A DNA stretch of 64,000 nt. It comes from Lepturacanthus savala (Eukaryota > Chordata > Actinopteri > Scombriformes > Trichiuridae). Below the pieces are notes generated by a model, which was given only the letters and a program-made list of their open reading frames with translations, was not told the origin of the DNA and did no database searches. Numbering within the stretch: the first letter of the stretch is position 1; each line of letters opens with the position of its first letter. Location of the stretch: contig CM060477.1 of NCBI GenBank assembly GCA_030544235.1, forward strand, positions 9,837,934 to 9,901,933, in the 5' to 3' direction. Positions 45,300-57,534 of this stretch are shown in pieces. The position numbers and the translations under genes are program-made.

Positions 45300-48200
45300 C
45301 ATTTATCCGCTTTGGAATGCATGAAGCAATAATGGACCCGTAGCCTTCAAAGAGAGGCAGTCGGAAACTGCCATTTCCTCAACTTGTCAGAGGCTCACAA
45401 GGACGGCAATTTGTTGCTTGGTAATAACAGCAAAAGAGTGCAGAAGTTTCTTCTGTTTCTAATTCTATTCGGGTAATAGTATTTCATTTACACGTGATTT
45501 AAATCAAGATCAAACAATGATTTAAATAACTGATTTTACAGCATATGCTTACAATACAGCATATGGCATGATAGATTCCCAATGCAAATATATGTTTTAT
45601 GTATATAATTGATGGAAATACTGTATATTTGATAGAGAGAATATTTGTTTGGTATATATCTCCATAACAAGAATAATGTGTGATTAAATAGTCTAAATAT
45701 TTTGTTTAATTCCTTAATCAAAATGTGTTTAGTCTAGACTCTGAAGAAAACTTTTTTTGTGTGCATTTGTATATGATTTTATAGTTGTTAGCTGTTTTGG
45801 GCTTTATTTTATATATTTTTTCTATATTGTTTATCTTTATTTTATCCGTAAAGGAACAGTTGTTCATATTGCCAAAGAAAATATATAAACATACCTAAAT
45901 ATTCATATATACAAATGCACATATTATAAATATATTTATAGAAAAATACATATTAACTGCTACAATCAATCAACACATTAGAAATAAAAAATATATATAT
46001 TATTGCTGTATATCTCACTTAGGATTAAATGTCAAAGAATGTAAAAATTCCCCAGAGATCAGCTCCTTGAATCTGATGTATGTAGGAAATGTTTCCTGAC
46101 CCTTTCAGTGACAACAAAGTTTATCTCAATACACAAACCTCATTTGAAAAGTGCTCCAGCTTGGGCACTTGTTATTGAATGGGTCATTGATTCAGTGGGG
46201 GGATCAACTCAAGAGGTTCACCACAGACAGACTAATCTGTTCCCACATATTTGGACACGATTTGCAGGAGTGACACAGGATGTCCAAGGGGATACGGGTT
46301 ATAGTGATTTTGCTAGTGTTGTTTTCACATATGTTGTTTTCAATCATATATTACATTCTGAGTTTATGCGATTACTGCAATAAAAACAAAAAAGTACCTT
46401 TAACCACATCCCGGTTACTTAGTTTTATGAAACACAGCTTTATGTTTGTGATGTATGATGGATGTTTGGCTGAATGCGTTTAAAAGTGTGTTTTTGCTCC
46501 TGAAAGTGACCTGAAGGTTATCACCGGTACATTTCATAGCCTTGGTGTCATTTCACATCCGTGACCGCTTATTGATCTCTGCAGCTTGACACATGCAGCA
46601 TCGTTCAGGTAGGATGTGCTTGTTGGTAGAGTAATTCGCAGTTCACAGGTTGCTTTGTCTGGTGACCCTAATTGGGTATTGCCTGTGTGCACAGACCAGA
46701 TTGCTATGCTAAAATCAGGCTGTTGAAATTCCTGATCCTTTGTAATGGGGCAGTGACAGTTCTTCTGAGAGATATCCACCGATAATGAAATGAACTCTAT
46801 ACTCACATTGGCCACAAAGCTTTTTCAGTCATAGTCAATGAAAAATAGGAATTCAGCATCAACAGTCCAGAAAACTATATAAAAAAAACTACCTTTAGAT
46901 TTTGTGTTTCTATTGAGTAATAATATTTCCCACTTCTCAGCCCCTGAGAGGTTTTACATTTTAATTAAATTAAAGACAATTCTAAGTTGATTAATTATTG
47001 CAGTTCGCAGGTTGCGCTGTCAAACATCAAACAGTAAAAGCACTTGTGGATTTGTACCGCCCATCTCCAGCGCAGCTGCCGCTTTAGACACAAACATCGG
47101 CATATTGACACCTTCAAACGCTGCTCACTATTTAACCTCCAGTTAAACCTGACCACTATACATTTAGCAGACAGACAGGTAAATTATCCTCGCAAGTTTG
47201 CAGGGATATGTGAAAATGTCAGCTGTCTTATGGGCCTGTTATGAGTTCAGACTTTGTGTATTTGATTTGGCTTGTTTCGTAAAAGCTGCCTAGTAAAATG
47301 TGACCAAGGCTGCAGAAATATTATCAGAACTAGTGGTTGAGTGTAATGATGGAGATGGTTATTGTCATTATGTATACAGCTTATGAAGAGAATTATAATA
47401 ATAATTTATTAAACTGACAGAAATGTTTAATGGAGATCCCAATATTTTTAAAAAGTTACACATGTCAGGCTCAATCTTAGAAAAATGTGTATAAAATTAT
47501 ATATATATTCTAAATTGATGAAATAGTGGAGATTAAAAACTGAGTTACTGGTTGGTATATTTCACTTTGTAAATCACCAATTCAAGTAAATTTAGTTGTA
47601 CAGCCTTAAATCCCAAATCATATAGGTGTTTATAGACTGTACAGCACCTGACCTTTGACCTTGATTCGAATAAGGACAATTTCCCTAAAAAAATATATAT
47701 ATATCTAGGAAAGTTCATCAGAAGAGAAGAGTTTGAACATGCTGATACTGAATAGCTAAGCAATTGTAAACATTATTTAGTCAAACTTAATGACACCTAA
47801 ACCCTTCTTGTTTCTACAGATTTTTTAGCTTCACTCTTTGCAGAGTTTGACACTAAAATCTGTTTTCACATTCATCTGCAGAAGAGAAAAAGTTTCTATG
47901 TTCAATTAAAATCTGAGCATGATTTGTGACATCACACCAATTTTGGAGTCAGACATGGTAGAAAATGGGGAAAATCCATTTTATTGAGGAAGAAGGAGCA
48001 CATGGAATTTTAACATGGTAATTACACTTTATTGTCACATCAGAAATACAATATTGTTAGTTCTAAAAAAGGAGAGGATATTTACCAATGAGGATCTCAG
48101 TTAAAATATAGCAACAACATGTCTAATAATCTAATAATAGTACAATTAATGTGGCCCTGTTTATCTTAATGGCTCAAAAGAAAATCAAAGAAGCAATACT

Positions 48201-48779
48201 TTCAGACTTTTTATTTGGTGTTTTCATACTTTTTAAAGTTAAAACCCACAAAAAAAAGAGAAAAAAAAGAAAAACGAGAAACAAACACAGCTTCTTAATG
48301 AATGTTCCAGTCAGTTAGTTACATGTAGCTTTAGTAAATACAACATTAGTAGTCAATATCAACATAAGGTGTCTTTGAGACTTCTAATTTTCCCCCCAAA
48401 AAAGAGGTTTTCCATTTAACTTTTTAACTTCACATTTATTGTATTAAATAGTTGTTATGCTGTTAGAAATGCATGTTGGTCAAGCTCCCACACTTTTTAT
48501 AAATTAACTGCAAGCAGACAATGTACACGCAAATGGGAAATATGTCAACCCTGTAGAATAAATACATTGTAATTGCACAGTGATTATAAAATATATATTT
48601 TCATAAAGATATTTTGTCCCTATTTCAACACTATGTTTTAGTTAATGGGAAAAGTATTTGGATAGTAATGAAATTAGGGTCAACTATTTGTTTCTCTATA
48701 AAACGGCACTTTCTTTTCTAAATAAAATATAACAACAAAGATAAATGTAATGTTAATACATTGCACCTCAATACATATA
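45300..48779. other. Intergenic, mixl1 to acbd3
   Basis: AT-rich, about 3.5 kb. ORFs at 46108-46383 and 46534-46815 are short and have no recognisable domain. The head-to-head placement of mixl1 and acbd3 makes this the likely home of distal mixl1 control elements, but I see no specific block I can defend. Confidence 0.4.
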
Positions 48780-48965
48780 ACGTTAAAATGTTCATAAATT
48801 ATTAAGTTAGTACATATAGCTTTAGTAAATATAACGTTAGTAAATAAAATCTTTATAAAATATTAAGTTAGTACATATAGCTTTAGTAAATATAACGTTA
48901 GTAAATAAAATGTTTATAAAATATTAAGTTAGTACATATAGCTTTAGTAAATATAACGTTAGTAA
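48780..48965 (+). repeat. 61-bp tandem repeat, about 3 copies, upstream of acbd3
   Basis: The unit contains TTAGTACATATAGCTTTAGT and AAATATAACGTTAGTAAATA. Copies start near 48781, 48841 and 48902, with few differences. A diverged relative (GTAGCTTTAGTAAATACAAC) occurs at about 48325-48350. The array ends about 55 bp before the acbd3 ETS sites. Confidence 0.9.
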
Positions 48966-49026
48966 CGTTCTAATGTTACAGCGGCGTCATTATTTACATC
49001 GAGATAGAAAAAAAAATCTCCCGGAA

Positions 49027-49050
49027 CTTCCGCCAGTACTAACCGGAAGT
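49027..49050 (+). promoter_or_regulatory. acbd3: Paired ETS-type motifs in the acbd3 proximal promoter
   Basis: ACTTCCG (49026-49032) and CCGGAAGT (49043-49050) are oppositely oriented ETS (GABP/ELK) consensus sites about 40-60 bp before the start codon. This is typical of TATA-less housekeeping promoters. Confidence 0.5.
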
Positions 49051-49089
49051 AGGTACGTGGCCGCTTCAGCTGACAGTCTACTCTACATG

Positions 49090-52000
49090 ATGGCGACAGA
49101 GGTTCAGAGCGGCGACCTCGACAGTGCTACTTCTTCCAGCCGGCTCGAAGTTTCCATCGATGGCCTCACCCTCAGTCCGGACCCGGAGGGCGAGCAGAGC
49201 CAGGCTGAAGAGCCGGACCCGGAGCCCGCGGAACCCGGGACCGAGTCGCCGGGTGCCGACGAAGGCGAAGATGGAGAGTCTGCCAAAACGGCAATAGAGA
49301 GGAAATGGGGCTTCTCTCTACAGGAGCTGTACGGAATGGCCCTTAAATTCTTCAAAGGTATTCAACAATTGTCATGATGTTAAAGTTCTAACGCGGAATA
49401 GCGACTCGCGTCCGAACCGAGACGTCACTGGCCGAGGTTAGCCGTGTGCTACCGTTAGCTGTTAGCTGTCAGCTCGCTGTCAGCCGCAGCACTAAATTAG
49501 CTCCGCGGCTAGCTCAATTAGCAACACGGCGCTTATACGCTGTTAAAGGGCAACGCAAGAACGTGTAGTCCGCTTGTATCCTTCCGTTCGCAGCACATTT
49601 AGCCTTCTGTGGGTCTGATTAGAGTAACCTGTCATGAATGAGGAAGTCATGAGCCTACTCCATCTCCACTTACGTGAAAAGGGAGCTACCTACCCACCGC
49701 GATAATGCTCGTAACGATTTGTTTGGAAGAGAAACACGCCCTGCCCGGCTAGTGCAGCGGCTAAAGGAGCCTGCGGGTCAGTTGGTAACAGGGATCTATT
49801 CTCTAAACTAACCCATTAGCCGCTGGCCGGGTTCCTGCTGTTCTCTCTGTGGTCAAACGCAGTTCACGGACTCAGATCCACCTCTTTAAAAACGGTGTTT
49901 TAAAGCCACGTTACATACTCTATAGCCATTAACCTAATCCATTTACAGCTCATCCATACTGTATCACTCCCACGCCGCCACTACTTCAACAGGGACTCTG
50001 TTGAGAAAGTGCAAGTTGATCACTATTTGTGCTTCATATGTGATTGGCTGTTTAGAAAGGCTATAAATTGTAGTATAATAATATAGTTGGGACTTCACAG
50101 AAGTCATGAGGGCTTATTTAAAGACAGTTTCTGAACACAGGCTGTGTTTATCTCTCTGGATTGAGTGTTTTCAAACATGGCATAGTGTCTTTATCCTTGC
50201 AATCAAAAAGCAATTGAATACCACTTTCTTTGATATGGGATGTTTTTAAAGCCTCATTTGAGTAACCCTTTATTTTCACTTCATTCATGAATGAATGAAT
50301 GAATAAATCTGAGATGTGGGAGGTGATTTAGCTGACGGAAACAAGGCTTTTATTTGAGTTTTGGCCATCTGTGGCAGTAAAAATAATATCTTAAATCTAC
50401 TAAAATGTCAACATTTCACACTTCTTTGAACACATGTAAGCCTTGTTGATCACTGGTCATTTGAACTGTTTGTATTGGAGCAGAGCACTTGTAACGACCG
50501 TGTGAGCCTAGCTGTTATCCTTTGTGATTGTAATCTGTGATTTTGTATTTCTAAGGCTAGGTCCTAATCGTTTGCTTCTATACACAAATCACTTCTTGAC
50601 AAACCTCAGTTTAAATTGTTTTCATTTACCTGCACAGCTCAATCAAGCTATGCTCAAAATTCGGTTTTATCATCTAAATCGGACTTCTGTCCTCGTCCCA
50701 GTTTACATGCAACAGAGAAAACCGAGTTACTGACAGGAACCTCTCCCTCAACACTATGTGGGCTATGTGTTTATTTAACAGGTTAATACGGCCCCTTTTC
50801 TGGTTGCCCTATTATTTCGTCACGTTATAAACAAATAACTGGGACACAGCACAACTCCAGCATTTTCTAACAAGCTGCATAATTGCATAGCTTTTTTCAT
50901 TTCATATATAGTGTACACCTTACTTATTGTGCAGATGAGGTACCGTAATTATATTCTCCTTCTGTGACCTGCTTTCTTGGGTGTTTTTGTTTCTTGGTTC
51001 ATCGCCACTGTGGAGCATGCGCTAATGAATTGTCTAGCTTAACGCCGATTAAGACCTATACATGCCGGAGAAAACCAAAGTCCAATTACGTTATCTGGGT
51101 GCCTTAATCACTTATAAACTTAAGTGTTTAGATGCACTTCAGGTGTCCACTTTTATGCGGATTAAGGTTATAATTTTTTGTGTATATGTGTGTTGTTAGC
51201 GTACTGACTGTGTGGATCTTTTAATGAGGATGTTATTGGATTATATAATGTCCATGGTGTTTTGAAATTGGAAAAAGGGCACAGTCATTACTGCAGTTCT
51301 TCTTGGAACAAGAATATGAATCCCTACATGCTACTTCTGTTTTAGTAGAAGTAGCATGTAGGGTACACCCCTACAGTGTACACCCCCCCCCCCCCCCCAA
51401 AAAAAAAAACACAAAGGTTTAATATAGTATACATATAAAGACGGATAAATGCAAACAACTTTCAACTTGCTATTCTCAGATAAAGACGGCAAAGCTTTTC
51501 ACCCGACCTATGAGGAGAAGCTTCGGCTGGTGGCTCTGCACAAACAGGTGTTACTGGGCCCCTATAATCCTGATGCTTCGCCGGAGGTCGGCTTCTTTGA
51601 TGTCCTTGGCAACGACCGCAGGTAACCCCAGCAGACATCTGTATGCGTGTGACCTCTGAACTCTGCTAGATATTTGAGGCAAATTTCACTTGGCTTCAGG
51701 AAACTTGAAATGAAATGTTGATACAGTCCATTTAATGCAAGTCTAAACATATTTTCAATTAAATCAGAAAAAAATACTCTTGACCATAAAAGTGAGGGGG
51801 GAAAATGCTACAGGTAGAAACATCTCGTTTTGTGATTGTAAAAGAAATTCCCCTGTCACCTCCACTTTTGCTCTGTACGCAGGAAAGAGTGGGCCTCCCT
51901 GGGTAATATGGAGAAGGAGGAGGCCATGGTGGAGTTTGTCAAGCTGCTTAACAAGTGTTGTAACCTCTTTGCTCCATACGTCACCTCACACAAGATTGAG

Positions 52001-55000
52001 AGGGAAGAGCAGGAGAGGAAAAGGTAAGGTGCTCAGTATCCCTGGCGGAAATCCCTCAGCTACACTGTGTAAATATATACTTGAACTATATATAAAACAT
52101 GAAACATCTAAGACCCGTTTGTCCTATATGCTTCCAGAAAAACTATGAAGCAAATTTTGACTGGAGAGACCGGTTATATCTGATCTTGTTAGACTCCCTT
52201 GTCTGTTCTTGCCATCTGTCATAATCTTCTCACAAAAACAAAAATGTATCGCATTTTGTATTTTCTTGACAGGCGGCTTAAGAACTCTTCTAGTTTGATC
52301 ATTTATGTCCTTTATTCGTCTTTTTGCCCTTACCCAGGAAAGAAGATGAGGAGCGTCAGCGGCTGGAGGAGGAGGAGCGAGAGCGGCAAAGGCTGGAGGA
52401 GGAGAGAAGGAGGCTTGAGGAGGAGGAGAGGCTGAGGAGGGAGGAAGAGGAAAGGAGGCAGGCAGAGGAGGAGAGGCTACGGATCGAACAGCAGAAGTAT
52501 GTGTGGGTGTTACTGTGTGGATGTGTTTGCAGAACGCGCGATCAGACTCGTACATGATCATCACACTCCTGTGACATTGACCTCTAAAGGGATGCAACAA
52601 CATATTTGTCTTTTTGCTTGGCTGAACCTGGTCGAGACTTCATAGTCTCCCTAGTCACTGCATCTCTTCTCTTATTAAAATAAAAAAAAAAAACACAACT
52701 TCCAATTCCATCGTATATCCATCTTCACAATCTCTCCCTTGCTGTGCTATTTCCCAGACAACAGATAATGGCAGCATTGAATGCCCAGACTGCAGTGCAG
52801 TTCCAACAGTATGCTGCTCAGCAATACCCCAACAGCCCTGAGCAACAGCTGGGCCTCATCCGTCAGCTCCAGGAGCAACACTACCAGCAGTACATGCAGC
52901 AGCTCTACCAGGTTCAACTGGCCCAACAACAGGTAGGATAGATTTTAATGCCTTTTTGCAAATCAATAAAGTTTTCCAAGAAGCTAATTCCAACACTGTT
53001 CATTTATACAAAAGATGAAAAGAATTTTTAAATGGTTTAGGTTCTCTGATAGTCAAGAGTTCAGTAATGCGCACTCATCATGACTGTAGGCCATAAGGAT
53101 ACACACGGTTCCTGCAGGGTCTTTAAAGCATCGAATTTATGAATTTAGACAAATCTGAGTTATCTGGGTCTTAAAATTTGTGTCATGTGTAATTTCACCA
53201 TGAAGTTCTAGTGAAAAAAGTATTTTATATAGATGTAGTATGCATACATGAAAATAATTGCAGTTAGGTCTGTGAAATGAGTATTAAATTTTATATAAAT
53301 GGTCTTAAAAAAGACTTTAATTTAACTTTAAGAAAACTCCCTGGACACAGCTTTACACATATTTAGATTTCTGTGAGAGCTGTTGTCTATGTTCTGACAA
53401 CACATTAGAAACAGAACATTCTCAGATTATTTCATTAGTTTGGGTCATGATGTCTTGACTCATCTTCCTCTCGTCCCAGGCGGCCTTACAGAAGCAGCAG
53501 CAGCAGGCTGACTCCATGATGCAGGCCACCCTGGAAGCCAGCAGCTTCAAGAGCGGCGAGCCCATCCCGGCCTCGGCGGCAGGGCCGTTATGTGCTGCTC
53601 CGGCACCTGCCGGCGAGGAAGCCCCGACGGTCAACGGAGGTCAGTCGGACTCGTACTCAGAGAGCATGGACCGGGAGCCCGAGCCTGAGCCAGCAGAGGA
53701 GATCTCCGAGAACGGGCCTTTATTAGGTTTGGGAGCTGTTTTTTTTTTTTTTAATGTGTGTATCTAAAAACAAATCGTAACGCTGACCTCATGCAGAACG
53801 AATCTACATTAGTCCTTGTGCAGCTAAAGGCTACGGAGCACAGTAGGAGAGCTCAGTGTCATGCTAACAAAGCTTTACACCAAATCTGAAACCGGATTCT
53901 TATCTGCTGTGTCCTTGTTGGTGTGACCTGGAGGACAGGGAGGAGGAGAGTTAGGAACAAGTGATACGTGATAGTCTGCTGGTGTAGTTATCATCCAAAC
54001 ACACTTTCTGCTTAGAGAAGCAGCTGCATCAGAAATGAATGAGACCAAGGACCAAAACATACATCCTTAGCTGAAATAACCTGCCTGCTCTCAAGCAAGC
54101 TAATGTTGTGATGAAAGATTGATGGCTGTTTACGCTAAAGACAAATCTTTACAATTGGACACATTCGCACATGCATGGTCTCTCTCTGTGAGACGCACAG
54201 ATGGCTTTAGAGTCGAGCTATTTTTGCATTCAGGCTCAAGTATGCTGAAAGGAAATGGATTTCAGGAAATGGATGGATTTTAATAGCTCTCTCTTTATCC
54301 CCGTATTAGCACATTTTTTTTGCAACACATTGAAAAAGTCTCTCGTCCCCCGACAACAGCAGACTCCCCACCGGTCATAGCTGCCCCTTCCATGTGGACG
54401 CGGCCACAGATCAAGGACTTCAAGGAGAAAATCCGGCAGGACGCCGACAGCGTGATCACGGTGGGCCGCGGCGAGGTGGTGACGGTGCGCGTGCCCACTC
54501 ACGAGGAAGGGTCCTACCTGTTCTGGGAGTTCGCCACGGACTACTACGACATCGGCTTCGGGGTCTTCTTCGAATGGACGGACGCAGCGTCCGCGTCGGT
54601 CAGCGTGCACGTGTCGGAGTCCAGTGATGAGGACGAGGATGACGAAGGTGAGGTGCACAAGGGCTCAATACAGCAGTTTGAAAAGTTAATTTGCTTTTGG
54701 CGAGTATGCAAAACACTCTATTTTGAATGAATGTGAAACCCTGCTGTCTATTCCCCCAGTTTAACTGTTGGGTGTAAAACAGTATATATGGTTCCCCATT
54801 ATCATAGATGCAAAGTTATTTGCCATGGATGCTATTTATCATAACCACAGAATATGCTGGTGATTATTTGTATAAATACATTTCCACAGAAGAAGGGTGT
54901 TGCTTTGAATGGGAATGTTCAATTCTTGTCTAATATTCTGTACTCGCCTAAACTGTTAAAAACATACGATTCTCCCTGAAGCAGAGGAGGTCTTGCTTAG

Positions 55001-56070
55001 GGTTGTTATTACAAACTAAATCAATAGCGTATATGATATTGTAAAATGGCAACATTGTGCGGCAACAGTGGCGTAGGCATTAACCTTTTGTCCACATAAG
55101 CCTTGAACAGATATTTCTTCTAAACTTTATTTCATAATGCATGCTGGTGTAGCAGTTGTGTGCGTACAGAAGCTTTTGTCACATTGAACTATAAACCTCA
55201 CATACAGCTCTGGGAGAAAAAAATAAGAGACCACTACAAAATGTTTTTCTGATTTTACTACTTATAGGTGTTTCAGTCTATAAACTACTGACAACATTTC
55301 CTCCACATAAACAACACACATCCAAATAACAATATTATCATTTAGTGCATTAATGTGCAGAAAATGACAAATGCTCAAAATAACAACAAAAAGATGCAAT
55401 GTTTTCAGACCTCAAACAATGCAAATAAATAAGATCAAAATCATTTTAAAACAACATAATACTAATGTTTACAATTAAGAAGAGTTCATAAATCAATAGC
55501 TCAAAATCACAGCTTTCATGCGTCTTAGCATGCTCTCCACAAGTCCAGTGTTGTTGCGTGACTTTATTCCACTCCTGGTGCCTCTTAAAGCAGAATGAGG
55601 TGTGCATGTGTTGGAATTCAACATACGCTGGAATGGAATGGCTGGAATACATGTAGAGATGCTGATTTAAGGGAAAAAAATGCAGTGGTCTCTTATTTTT
55701 TTTCCACAGAGCTGTATGTTTGGTTTATCTGATGAGGTTCATGATGCCTAATACTTGGTATCTTGAAGTTAACTGTAGCCCTTCATCATGTTAAATATCA
55801 ACACGGAGCCTTCTGTGGGCAATTTACAAATCTCACATCGTTGTTATGCCTGCAGGTGATCCTCCCAGCGAGGAGGAGAAGGCAAAGAAGGAGGCGGGGA
55901 AGCCCCAGGTGGATGAGATTGTGCCGGTGTACCGGCGGGACTGTCACGAGGAGGTGTACGCAGGCAGCCACCAGTACCCCGGCCGCGGAGTCTACCTACT
56001 CAAGTTTGACAACTCCTATTCACTCTGGCGCTCCAAGAGTGTTTACTACAGAGTCTACTACACCAGATAA
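49090..56070 (+). CDS. acbd3: Acyl-CoA-binding domain protein 3 (GCP60), Golgi scaffold
   Basis: Golgi-resident scaffold that binds giantin/golgin and recruits PI4KB. Exons: 49090-49357, 51480-51621, 51883-52023, 52338-52496, 52758-52932, 53480-53726, 54360-54647, 55856-56070 (1635 nt, 544 residues; human 528). Of two adjacent ATGs (49087, 49090), the second has the better context (A at -3, G at +4). The acyl-CoA-binding domain is about residues 70-165 (FHPTYEEKLRLVALHKQ, GPYNPDASPEVGFFDVLG). A Glu/Arg charged helix spans about 175-236. A Gln-rich segment runs about 237-300 (QEQHYQQYMQQLYQVQLAQQ). A variable linker follows. The C-terminal GOLD domain (about 385-544) has MWTRPQIKDFKEKI and FWEFATDYYDIGFGV, and ends KSVYYRVYYTR. 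The donor after exon 6 (GTTTGG) is weak and the acceptor of exon 7 is pyrimidine-poor. Confidence 0.97.
51322..51363. repeat. Perfect 17-bp hairpin in acbd3 intron 1
   Basis: CCCTACATGCTACTTCT, an 8-nt loop GTTTTAGT, then the exact inverse AGAAGTAGCATGTAGGG. Shortly downstream, at about 51385-51411, a C run passes directly into an A run. Confidence 0.9.
53104..53345. mobile_element. Possible degenerate inverted-repeat element in acbd3 intron 5
   Basis: GGTTCCTGCAGGGTCTTTAA near the left and an AACTCCCTGG remnant near the right, with internal TCTTAAAATTT and GGTCTTAAAAAAGAC, look like a decayed relative of the CAGGGTTCCCGC-ended elements. The termini are weak. Confidence 0.35.
55201..55718. 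mobile_element. Inverted-repeat DNA transposon in acbd3 intron 7
   Basis: The left end CAGCTCTGGGAGAAAAAAAT, then AAGAGACCACT, is inverted at the right (AGTGGTCTCTTATTTTTTTT, then CCACAGAGCTG). The inverted repeats are about 35 bp, flanked by TA on both sides, consistent with TA target duplication. The interior of about 450 bp is AT-rich and non-coding. This end sequence is common in fish genomes. Confidence 0.8.
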
Positions 56071-57534
56071 GCCTGAATACAGACACAGGGGGAGCCAAGG
56101 AGTGTGTATGTTCATATTTGTGTGTGTGTGTGTGTGTGTGCGCGTGCGTATGTGTGGAGATTTGCGTGCTGGCAGCCTGTATGTTTGCGCGTGGAGGAGA
56201 AAGTGATCCCGGATCTATTCTGGACACAGCCACCAGAGGGTGACAAAGAGACACATCTGGAGCCCCGGTTTGGAGATCGGACTTTCTATTTACTGTATGT
56301 GTATGCGTGTCCAAAGATAAGATCCACCCATGCTAAATCCTGTCTTGGAGCCCTTGGAAGAGGAGTGTGTATATTCCTGTCGTGTATATTCACCACTTGT
56401 CCTCGCTGCGCTCACATAGACGAGGCTGTAGGACTTTGCTCTCATATTGTATCCGACCACTTTTTCACCCCGGGCTCCTCTCCTGTCATCGTCTCAGCCC
56501 GACACTGTCCAGCGTGGCCTTGTGGCTGCTTTTTGCCCCCCAGAATGACACTTTTCACGACCGTGAACTTGGAAAAACCCGGCGAGTCCAGCGCTCCTCA
56601 GCGTTTCCTGTTCGGCGGTAAAACGGTGGTCGTTTATCCCACGAGAACACAGACAATGTTGAAAATCAAATTATATTGCAACTGTACTTCATAACACTAT
56701 GCCTTTTTTCGTTCCACAGAGAGCTTCTGATCTTTGCTAAAAAGCCTCACACACATTAAAAACACCGGTGTACACAATCCTAATCATCCTTTTCGTTGTA
56801 AAACAGTAGTCTGTTTTTATCCCCTTCCCCAGCCAACAGGCATATATAAAACCTCTCTAATTGTGCAAGAGAAGTGTGTTGAAGTTTTTTTTAATTATTT
56901 TTGTGGAGTTTACTGGCAGAATTTATGAAGGAAGAATTCATTCCATTGTTTAGTGAACTCCAAATGAAGTTATGGGTGTGAAGAGAGTGCGTACAAAATA
57001 ACATGGAAAAGCATGGTTGTCAAACTAAAGCATCTCAGTGTGTGTGTGCGTGTTTGTGTGTGTGTATGATACAGAATAAGCAAACAAATGAGTTCATAAA
57101 AATTTACTTTCTCGTTCTCTTAGAAATCATTGTTGTATCGGTGGGATGCTGTTTGATTTTTGTCTCACTCCTTTACAGTCTCTGTTTATATGGTTACTCC
57201 ACGCACCGGATTCCGTTACATCATCACCGGTCCAGATGTTTTGCCCGTCACTTGTTTATTAAAGTAAATCAAAGAAAATGAGCTTGTATTAGAACGGAAG
57301 TTCTGTTTGCGTCTGTGTTTTTGGACACTCCGCGGCCAGCTCCGACACACAAGAAAATAAAAGTTCACTAACCACCGATATTTTAGAGGTCATGAAACGC
57401 TGTTACATCTTTTCAGCGCTCATAAATTGAAAATCGATAACCCAAAATACAGTGTTTGCTATTCAGTTGTTTGTTTTTTGTCCCTGGTATGAATTAATTT
57501 CATTTGTCATCTCAGATAAGGTATTGTGAATAAA
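56071..57534 (+). other. acbd3: acbd3 3' untranslated region with several poly(A) signals
   Basis: Follows the stop at 56070. It contains a (TG)n run at about 56118-56140 and a TG/CG-rich stretch at about 57039-57066. Candidate signals are ATTAAA at 57258, AATAAA at 57356 and AATAAA at 57529. Which is used cannot be told from sequence. Confidence 0.5.

Noticed and set aside
50548..51165. Possible inverted-repeat transposon in acbd3 intron 1
   Set aside because: Some text looks like fish MITE sequence (CGGTTTTATCATCTAAATCG), but I could not pair two ends convincingly.
52124..52603. 159-codon minus-strand Pro/Ser/Ala-rich ORF
   Set aside because: Mirror image of the Glu/Arg-rich acbd3 exon 4; low-complexity shadow.
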